From Gammaproteobacteria bacterium (GTDB taxonomy: Bacteria > Pseudomonadota > Gammaproteobacteria > Enterobacterales > Permianibacteraceae): a stretch of DNA of 64,000 nt. The notes below the pieces were generated by a model. That model did not search any database, had not been told where the DNA came from, and saw only the letters and a program-made list of their open reading frames with translations. Below, piece after piece: positions 58,065-64,000 of the stretch. The stretch is taken from NCBI GenBank assembly GCA_016182845.1, contig JACPFT010000017.1, positions 124,001 to 188,000 on the forward strand, given 5' to 3'. Every line of letters starts with the position of its first letter. Position 1 is the stretch's first letter. The position numbers were made by a program, and so were the translations under genes.

Positions 58065-58571
58065 ATGCTGCTCACCACCGAACGCCTGCTGTTGACCGAG
58101 CTGAACGCAGGCGACGCGGCCTTCATGCTCGATCTGCTCAACCAGCCGTCGTTTCTGCACAACATCGGCGACAAGGGCGTGCGCGATCGGGCCCAGGCCG
58201 AGGCCTTTATCGAGAATGGCCCGCGCCGCAGCTATGCCGAGCGCGGCTTCGGCCTGTACAAGCTGGTGCGCAAGGCCGACGGCGCCAGCATGGGGTTGGC
58301 CGGTCTCGTCAAGCGCGACAGCCTGGAGGACGTGGATCTGGGCTATGCCCTGCTGCCTCGGTACTGGGGCGGGGGTTATGCCCGCGAGGCGGCCCAGGCG
58401 ATCCTGGGCCAGGCGCGGACCTTAAGCCTGCCGCGCCTGGCGGCCATCGCCAATGCCGACAATGCCGCCTCGGAGCGCGTGCTCCTGGCCCTGGGCTTTC
58501 GCGGGCAGGGCTGGCACCAGCTGCCCGGCGAGGCCCAGCCGGTGAGGCTTTACACCCTGGCGCTGGCGTAG
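58065..58571 (+). CDS. GNAT-family N-acetyltransferase
   Basis: This 168-aa protein opens LLTTERLLLTELNAGDAAF, as in the RimJ/RimL-type GNAT group. It has acetyl-CoA-binding motif A in LPRYWGGGYAREAAQAILG and motif B in IANADNAASERVLLALGF. TAGGAGG before the ATG is a strong ribosome binding site. The substrate is not predictable; it could be a protein N-terminus or a small amine. It follows the peptidase gene after a repeat. Confidence 0.88.
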   Translation: MLLTTERLLLTELNAGDAAFMLDLLNQPSFLHNIGDKGVRDRAQAEAFIENGPRRSYAERGFGLYKLVRKADGASMGLAGLVKRDSLEDVDLGYALLPRYWGGGYAREAAQAILGQARTLSLPRLAAIANADNAASERVLLALGFRGQGWHQLPGEAQPVRLYTLALA

Positions 58572-58715
58572 TGCACGGACTTTGAACGGCGATGCCGTGA
58601 CCAGGCCTCTGTTCATTTTTTCCGCAATCCCTCTGGGAAGCCGGGCCGCGAGCCGCTATCTTAGGCGCTCCGTCCGCCGGCCCCCCGGCGGTCCGCCCAC
58701 GAACGAGTCTTGCCC

Positions 58716-60227
58716 ATGAACGAGCTTTCCATAAAAGCCATAGTCGATGCCCTCAATGGCTATGTCTGGTCCCCCGCACTGATCTACCTCTGCCTGGGCG
58801 TCGGCCTGTACTTCTCGGTGCGCACGCGCTTCCTGCAGCTGCGCCACGTCAAGGAGATGGTCCGCCTGATGTTCGACGGCAAGAGCTCGGACGCCGGCGT
58901 GTCCTCCTTCCAGGCCCTGTCCATGACCCTGGCCGGGCGCGTGGGCACCGGCAATATCGCCGGCGTCGCCACCGCCATCACCTTCGGCGGCCCGGGCGCC
59001 CTGTTCTGGATGTGGGCCGTGGCCCTGCTGGGCTCGTCCTCGGCCTTCGTGGAATCCACCCTGGGCCAGGTCTATAAAGAGAAGCTGGACGGCGAATACC
59101 GCGGCGGCCCGGCCTTCTATATCGAGAAGGGTCTGGGCATGAAGCGCTATGCCCTGGTCTTCGCCTTCGCCACCATCCTCGCCTGCGGCCTGCTCCTGCC
59201 CGGCGTGCAGGCCAATTCCATCGGCTCCAGCCTGCAGACCGCCTTGGGGCTAGACCCGAACTACACCGCCGCCGGCCTGGCCGTGCTGCTGGCCTTCATC
59301 ATCTTCGGCGGGGTCAAGCGCATCGCCAACTTCGCCAGCCTGATCGTGCCCTTCATGGCCTTGGGCTATATCCTCGTCGCCGTGGGCATCATCGCCCTCA
59401 ACATCGGCGAACTGCCGGCGGTCATCGCCCTGGTGTTCAAGAGCGCCTTCGGCATGGACGCGGCCTTCGGCGCCATCCTCGGTTGGGCCATCCAGTGGGG
59501 CGTCAAGCGCGGCGTCTACTCCAACGAGGCCGGCCAGGGCACCGGCCCCCATGCCTCCTCGGCCGCCGCCGTCAGCCACCCGGCCAAGCAGGGCCTGGTG
59601 CAGGCCTTCTCGGTCTATATCGACACCTTGTTCGTTTGCTCCGCCACCGGCTTCATGCTGCTGATCACCGGCCTGTACAACGTGCAGGGCCCGGATGGCC
59701 TGGCCATGCACACCGGCGTCGCCGGCGTCGCCGCCGGCCCCGGCTATGTGCAGACCGCCATGGAGACCATGATGCCCGGCTTCGGCTCCATCTTCGTGGC
59801 CGTGGCCCTGTTCTTCTTCGCCTTCACCACCATCGTGGCCTACTACTACATCGCCGAGACCAATATCGCCTACATCAACCGCGCCACGAAGCGGCCCTGG
59901 ATGGTCTTCCTGCTCAAGGCCGGCCTCATCGCCGCCACGGTCTACGGCACGGTGAAGACCGCCGACCTGGCCTGGGGCCTGGGCGACTTGGGCGTCGGCC
60001 TCATGGCCTGGCTGAACATCACCGCCATCATCCTGCTGCAGAAGCCGGCCCTGGCCTGTCTGCGCGACTACGAGGCCCAGAAGGCCGCCGGCCTGGACCC
60101 GGTCTTCCACCCGGAGAAACTGGGCATCAAGGGCGCCGACTACTGGGCCGGTCAGAGAGCCGAGCATAATGCGGCGGCACACCCGGCGCCGGTGGTCATC
60201 GCCGAGAAGGCCAGCGAACCGGCCTGA
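58716..60227 (+). CDS. Alanine/glycine:cation symporter (AGCS family)
   Basis: This 503-aa membrane protein has about eleven hydrophobic helices. Family signatures include SSFQALSMTLAGRVGTGNIA, GGPGALFWMW, RGGPAFYIEKGLG and GVYSNEAGQGTGPHASSAA. Members import alanine or glycine with Na+. I use the ATG at 58716; a TTG two codons earlier is less likely. It has its own terminator at 60246 and stands alone. Confidence 0.94.
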   Translation: MNELSIKAIVDALNGYVWSPALIYLCLGVGLYFSVRTRFLQLRHVKEMVRLMFDGKSSDAGVSSFQALSMTLAGRVGTGNIAGVATAITFGGPGALFWMWAVALLGSSSAFVESTLGQVYKEKLDGEYRGGPAFYIEKGLGMKRYALVFAFATILACGLLLPGVQANSIGSSLQTALGLDPNYTAAGLAVLLAFIIFGGVKRIANFASLIVPFMALGYILVAVGIIALNIGELPAVIALVFKSAFGMDAAFGAILGWAIQWGVKRGVYSNEAGQGTGPHASSAAAVSHPAKQGLVQAFSVYIDTLFVCSATGFMLLITGLYNVQGPDGLAMHTGVAGVAAGPGYVQTAMETMMPGFGSIFVAVALFFFAFTTIVAYYYIAETNIAYINRATKRPWMVFLLKAGLIAATVYGTVKTADLAWGLGDLGVGLMAWLNITAIILLQKPALACLRDYEAQKAAGLDPVFHPEKLGIKGADYWAGQRAEHNAAAHPAPVVIAEKASEPA

Positions 60228-60245
60228 GGCCCCGCCTCGCAAGAC

Positions 60246-60273
60246 AATGGCAGCTTCGGCTGCCATTTTTTTT
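60246..60273 (+). terminator. Terminator after the AGCS symporter gene
   Basis: AATGGCAGC, TTCG loop, GCTGCCATT, then a run of eight T. A textbook intrinsic terminator. Confidence 0.93.
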
Positions 60274-60341
60274 GCATCGGCCCGGCTTGACCCTCACCCC
60301 ACGTGAGGCCTTATCGTCCCGGCCAGTTCAAGGAGAGCACT

Positions 60342-61100
60342 ATGCCTTACACCATCGGCGAGCTGGCCAAGCGCACCGGCGTCACCGTGCGCAGCCTGCA
60401 TCATTACGACGAGCTGGGCCTGCTCAGGCCCTCGGGGCGCAGCGAGGGCGGCTATCGCCTCTACGGCGATGCCGACGTGGCGCGGTTACACCGCATCCTG
60501 GCCTATAAGCAGATGGGCCTGGGCCTGAAGGCCATCCAGACCCAGCTCGGCCAGGACGCGCCGCCCCTGCGCGAGCTGCTGGAGCAACAAGTCGCCGCCC
60601 TGGAGGCCCAGATCCGCCAGCAGCAACGCCTGGTGGACCGGCTCGCCTCCCTGGCCACAAGCGCCCGGGACGGCCGGGACGTCAGCGCCGAGCAGCTGAT
60701 CCACGCCATGGCGGTGATGAACCGCCTGCCCGACTACTTCGACGAGGCGGAGATGCTGCGCCTGGACCAGCGCCGGCGCGAGCTTGGCGAAACCCAGGTC
60801 GAGGACATCATGCGCGGCTGGGAGGTGCTGATCCCGGAAGTGCGCGACGCCATGGCCGCCGGCCTGCCGCCCGACTCCGAGACCGTGCGCGAGCTGGCCC
60901 GGCGCTGGCTCGGCCTGGTGCAACAATTCACCGGCGGCGATCTGGCCCTGACCCACAAGGTCGGCCAGATGTACCAGGCCGAGACCAGCCTGCAGACTCA
61001 TTCGGGCATAGACCAGGCCATGATGCAGTTCCTGGGCCCGGCCTTCGCCTATTGGTGGCCGGAACAGGCCGCCGCCGCTACCCGCAAGGAACCGTCATGA
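60342..61100 (+). CDS. MerR-family regulator with TipAS-like effector domain
   Basis: This 252-aa regulator has an N-terminal MerR winged helix (YTIGELAKRTGVTVRSLHHY, YDELGLLRPSGRSEGGYRLY). A dimerisation coil (about 80-115) and a C-terminal all-helical TipAS-type domain (DYFDEAEMLRLDQRRRELGE, THSGIDQAMMQFL) follow; in TipA this domain binds thiopeptide-like ligands. AAGGAGAG precedes the ATG at 60342. The stop overlaps the MATE transporter start (ATGA), so it likely controls that exporter. No MerR spacer promoter could be assigned with confidence. Confidence 0.92.
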   Translation: MPYTIGELAKRTGVTVRSLHHYDELGLLRPSGRSEGGYRLYGDADVARLHRILAYKQMGLGLKAIQTQLGQDAPPLRELLEQQVAALEAQIRQQQRLVDRLASLATSARDGRDVSAEQLIHAMAVMNRLPDYFDEAEMLRLDQRRRELGETQVEDIMRGWEVLIPEVRDAMAAGLPPDSETVRELARRWLGLVQQFTGGDLALTHKVGQMYQAETSLQTHSGIDQAMMQFLGPAFAYWWPEQAAAATRKEPS

Positions 61101-62452
61101 ACGATCTGACCCAGGGCTCCATCCCCCGCCATCTGCTAACCATGGCCCTGCCCATAGGCATCGGCATGCTGGTCCAGACCCTGTATTTCCTCATCGACCT
61201 GTATTTCGTCGGCCGCCTGGGCGATGCCGCCCTGGCCGGGGTCAGCGCCGCCGGCAATGCCGTGTTCCTGGTTCTGGCCTTGACCCAGATGCTCAGCGTC
61301 GGCGCCGTGGCCTTGATCGCCCAAGCCGCCGGGCGCAAGGACAGGGACGATGCCAACCGGGTGTTCAACCAGAGCATCGGCCTCGCCCTGGTCTTCGGCC
61401 TGGCCGTCCTGGCCGCCGCCTATACGCTGAGCGGCGCCTACCTGGACGCCCTGGGCAGCGACGCCGCGAGCCGCGCCGCCGGCCTGGCCTATTTGTACGC
61501 CTATGCACCCGGCCTCGCCGGGCAGTTCGCCCTGGCGGTCATGGGCGCCGCCCTGCGCGGCACCGGCATCGCCAAGCCGACCATGGTGGTGCAGATGCTC
61601 GGCGTCCTGGTCAACATCCTCCTGGCGCCGGTGCTCATCGCCGGCTGGGGCACGGGCTTGGCACTGGGTACGGCCGGCGCCGGCCTGGCCAGCACGCTGG
61701 CGGTCCTGACGGGCATCATCTACCTGGGCCGGCACTTCCGCCGCGAGGAAAAATACGTGGGCTTCGCGCCCGGCGCCCTGCGGCCCGAGCTCGCCCAGTG
61801 GCGGCGCATCCTGGGCATCGGCTTCCCGGCCGGCGGCGAGTACGCCTGCCTATTCCTGTACATGGGCCTGATCTACGCCATCATCAGCCCCTTCGGCGCG
61901 GCGGCCATGGCCGGCTTCGGGGTGGGTGCGCGCCTGATGCAATCGGTCTTCCTGCCGGGCATGGCCATCGCCTTCGCCGCCACCGCCGTGGCCGGCCAGA
62001 ACCTGGGCGCCGGCCTTCATGAGCGGGTCCGGGCCACGGCACGCCTCACCCTGCTCGCCGAGGCGGGGCTCATGGCCGTCCTGGCCCTGCTCTGCAAGCT
62101 GCGCCCGGAATGGCTGGTCCAGCCCTTCGCCGACGATCCGGCCGTGCAGGCCTTCGCCGCCCAGTTCCTCGCCATCATCTCCTGGAATTTCGTGGCCTCG
62201 GGGCTGATCTTCGCCTGCTCCAGCCTGTTCCAGGCCCTGGGCAACACCTGGCCGGCCTTGTTCAGTACCGCCACCCGCCTGCTGAGCTTCGCCGTCCCGG
62301 CCTTCTGGCTGTCCCGGCAGGAGGGCTTCGCCATGACCCAGATCTGGTGGTTGTCGGTAGCCACGGTGGCGGTCCAGGCCCTGCTCAGCCTCTACCTGCT
62401 GCACGCCAACCTGCGCCGGCGGCTGGGCGGTTTGACGCCGGCGCTCGCCTGA
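61097..62452 (+). CDS. MATE-family multidrug efflux transporter
   Basis: This 451-aa protein has twelve hydrophobic helices in two halves. It opens with SIPRHLLTMALPIGIGMLVQTLY, and FVGRLGDAALAGVS and AAFAVAGQNLGA-type motifs (here AFAATAVAGQNLGAGLHERV) match the MATE family. It exports cationic drugs or metabolites with Na+ or H+. It is coupled to the MerR/TipAS gene by a 4-bp overlap, consistent with drug-inducible expression (inference). Confidence 0.94.
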   Translation: MNDLTQGSIPRHLLTMALPIGIGMLVQTLYFLIDLYFVGRLGDAALAGVSAAGNAVFLVLALTQMLSVGAVALIAQAAGRKDRDDANRVFNQSIGLALVFGLAVLAAAYTLSGAYLDALGSDAASRAAGLAYLYAYAPGLAGQFALAVMGAALRGTGIAKPTMVVQMLGVLVNILLAPVLIAGWGTGLALGTAGAGLASTLAVLTGIIYLGRHFRREEKYVGFAPGALRPELAQWRRILGIGFPAGGEYACLFLYMGLIYAIISPFGAAAMAGFGVGARLMQSVFLPGMAIAFAATAVAGQNLGAGLHERVRATARLTLLAEAGLMAVLALLCKLRPEWLVQPFADDPAVQAFAAQFLAIISWNFVASGLIFACSSLFQALGNTWPALFSTATRLLSFAVPAFWLSRQEGFAMTQIWWLSVATVAVQALLSLYLLHANLRRRLGGLTPALA

Positions 62453-62519
62453 ACCCGGCTTGGAGACGGGGAGGATTCCGGCTACTGTAGGGCCTCCCCC
62501 ACCCCAGCAGAGTACAAGA

Positions 62520-62717
62520 ATGAACAACAGCCTCCGCCTGCTCGCCACCCTGGCCGGCTTCGCCGGCCTCGCCATCTGCGCCGTCTTCGCCCTGCTGCGT
62601 CTGGCCGGCCATTACTCCATCGCCGGCTTCGAGACCATGACCATCTTCGAAGGCGGCGTGGGCCTGATGGTGGCCGGCTGCTTCCTGAAGCTGCATGCCC
62701 AGGAGGCGCGTCAGTAA
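62520..62717 (+). CDS. Small membrane protein, function unknown
   Basis: This 65-aa protein has two predicted membrane helices (LLATLAGFAGLAICAVFALL and FEGGVGLMVAGCFLKL). The start at 62520 lacks an obvious strong ribosome binding site, but composition and hydrophobic pattern look real. It follows the MATE gene after 67 bp in the same direction and may be part of that transcript. No family recognised. Confidence 0.6.
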   Translation: MNNSLRLLATLAGFAGLAICAVFALLRLAGHYSIAGFETMTIFEGGVGLMVAGCFLKLHAQEARQ

Positions 62718-62747
62718 CCCGGTGCAGAGGACGACTGGCGAAGAGCC

Positions 62748-62851
62748 CTTCGATACGGTCGCGTAGCGACCTACTCAGGGCGAACGGGGTATAGATTAAG
62801 TAAACCGTTCGCCCTGAGTAAGCCGCGTAGCGGCTGTATCGAAGGGCCGTG
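62748..62851. repeat. Intergenic repeat, CCGTTCG / TCGAAGG family, double copy
   Basis: CCCTTCGATACGGTCGCGTAGC with ACTCAGGGCGAACGG, then ACCGTTCGCCCTGAGTAAGC with GTATCGAAGGGCC: two half-elements in opposite orientation around an AT-rich centre, at the convergent end of two transcription units. Confidence 0.85.
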
Positions 62852-62873
62852 GCGAGCGGGAGCCCCTGCTGAA

Positions 62874-64000
62874 TCAGCGCGCCGCCAGACTCTCCCGGTC
62901 CAGGGCCTCGCCGTCCAGGATCACCGTGGCGATGCGGTTCCAGGCGGTCACGTCCTCCAGCGGATTGGCGCTGAGCAGCAGCAGGTTGGCGCGCTTGCCG
63001 GCGCTGACCGTGCCGTATTCGGCCTCCAGGCCGAACTGCCGGGCATTATTGAGCGTCGCGGCGCGGAACACGGCGTCCAGGGGAATGCCGGCCTCGGCCA
63101 TGGCGCGCAGTTCCTGGTAGCTGTTATAGCCAGGCTGGTTGCCGTAGGTGGGCGCCGAGGGCGTGTCGCTGCCCAGGAGGAGGGGATGGCCCAGGCCATG
63201 CAGATGGCGCAGGGCGCGCTGGGCCGTTCCCGTCGACGCATGATCGGCCGGCAGCACGATGGGTTCGCCCCCCGTGTCCGCGCTCAGGGCTTCCGCGAAC
63301 CACCGGGCCTCGGGGTGCCCATACCAGGCCAGTAGGGCCGGCGGCACGACCTTGGCGTAGGCCGGATCGGCCAGGGTCTCAGCCTGGAACAGGGCGGCCA
63401 GGCCCGGCAGGACGCGTAAGGTCGGCTGATAGCCCAGGCCCTGTTCGTGCACCCGCGCCATCAAGGCCGCGACGCTGGCCGGCACGCCTTGCCCGTGCTC
63501 CGCCGCCCAGCTCCGCTCCGCCGGCGTCCAGTTCCAGTCGCCATGGGCGATCACGTCAACCCCGCCGTCCAGGGCCTTGGCCAGCATGTCGCTGGCATTG
63601 GCATGGGCGACCACCAAGAGCCCCCGGGCATGGGCCGCGTCACGCACCCGGCGCAGCGTGTCCTTGCTGGGGATGGGCCAGTGATGGGCATCGCCGAAGC
63701 CGTCCTCGACGAAGACCTTGACGCAGCGCGCACCGCTCTCGGCGATGCGCGCCACGATGGCCTCGGGCGTGTGCGCCTTGTCCTCGGTGCCGGCGCTGGC
63801 CTCGACCACCACATTGTCGCGCCAGCGCTCGGCCATCTCCGGCGGCATCAGGGCCAGGGGATAGCCGCCCCAGACCGCCAGCGGTCCGCAGCGGAACACC
63901 GCCGGGTGTTGCGCCTGGGCCTCGAAGGCGGCCGTGCCCTGGGCATCGGCGGCCAGATCCACGACCTGGGTGACGCCGTGATAGAGGTAGCTGCGCGGCT
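62874..64000 (-). CDS. Amidohydrolase-family protein, 5' end outside the window
   Basis: The frame stays open to the right edge, so the start and the first metal ligands (HxH) are not seen. The visible 375 codons contain LYHGVTQVVDL, VVAHANASD (His ligand), DVIAHGDW (His ligand), LLGSDTPSAPTYGNQPG (metal Asp) and the closing GTVSAGKRANLLLLS, typical of imidazolonepropionase/Xaa-Pro dipeptidase-type amidohydrolases. The substrate is unknown. No neighbour in the window explains its role. Confidence 0.85.
   Translation of the reverse strand, partial: PRSYLYHGVTQVVDLAADAQGTAAFEAQAQHPAVFRCGPLAVWGGYPLALMPPEMAERWRDNVVVEASAGTEDKAHTPEAIVARIAESGARCVKVFVEDGFGDAHHWPIPSKDTLRRVRDAAHARGLLVVAHANASDMLAKALDGGVDVIAHGDWNWTPAERSWAAEHGQGVPASVAALMARVHEQGLGYQPTLRVLPGLAALFQAETLADPAYAKVVPPALLAWYGHPEARWFAEALSADTGGEPIVLPADHASTGTAQRALRHLHGLGHPLLLGSDTPSAPTYGNQPGYNSYQELRAMAEAGIPLDAVFRAATLNNARQFGLEAEYGTVSAGKRANLLLLSANPLEDVTAWNRIATVILDGEALDRESLAAR

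Noticed and set aside
58572-58715. Possible riboswitch upstream of the AGCS symporter gene
   Set aside because: A glycine riboswitch was considered, but the paired aptamer cores could not be found in this short, GC-rich leader.

Overview
The window is high-GC DNA that reads as the chromosome of a free-living betaproteobacterium, probably of the Rhodocyclales/Nitrosomonadales type. This is inferred from the dprA-smg-tsaC-hemF and lysM/def-fmt-rsmB blocks, glmU-glmS, the atpIBEFHAGDC operon, a PEP-CTERM protein behind a sigma-54 promoter, and the codon use. No rRNA, tRNA, CRISPR array, intact insertion sequence or prophage was found.

Layout. Positions 1-3.6 kb hold the end of a lipid A acyltransferase gene and the Trk potassium system (trkH, trkA). 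Positions 3.8-18.1 kb are one long plus-strand signalling block. It has a hybrid histidine kinase with receiver and HPt domains, a small MCP-like protein, an HsbA-like STAS protein and an HsbR-like receiver/PP2C/anti-sigma-kinase protein. These are followed by cheY-cheA-cheW-mcp-cheR-cheD-cheB, the gene order of the Pseudomonas aeruginosa che2 (F7-type) cluster. A THxN PEP-CTERM protein gene with a sigma-54 promoter follows. Positions 19.2-23.6 kb (minus) carry hemF, tsaC, smg, dprA and a LysM protein. Positions 23.8-26.7 kb carry def, fmt and rsmB. Positions 26.7-31.3 kb (minus) are a metalloprotease-GST-hydrolase operon. Positions 31.4-35.7 kb hold a LysR regulator divergent from the homogentisate block (homogentisate dioxygenase, hpd, phhA), which takes phenylalanine to ring cleavage. 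Two cupins, a lone HicA-type toxin, glmS and glmU follow. Positions 40.7-47.9 kb (minus) are the complete ATP synthase operon. The rest holds an exported protein, an ornithine/lysine-type decarboxylase, a LysR regulator, a variant subtilase, an AT-rich orphan, a repeat-rich 0.9-kb gap, an XRE-cupin regulator divergent from an M24 peptidase, a GNAT enzyme, an alanine/sodium symporter, a MerR-MATE pair, a small membrane protein and a truncated amidohydrolase.

Points of interest. Partner-switching (HsbR/HsbA-type) genes are built into a chemotaxis operon. CheD and the small MCP-like protein share a C-terminal GD(I/V)ELF tail. The CheA linker carries four Y/F-G-L/F-F peptides where P2 would sit. 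The subtilase has Glu at the catalytic Asp position. A Fur-like palindrome sits just downstream of the atp promoter, and a helically phased operator array lies in front of the XRE regulator. At least four families of dispersed inverted repeats fill the intergenic gaps. All function calls come from reading sequence motifs; no database search was run.
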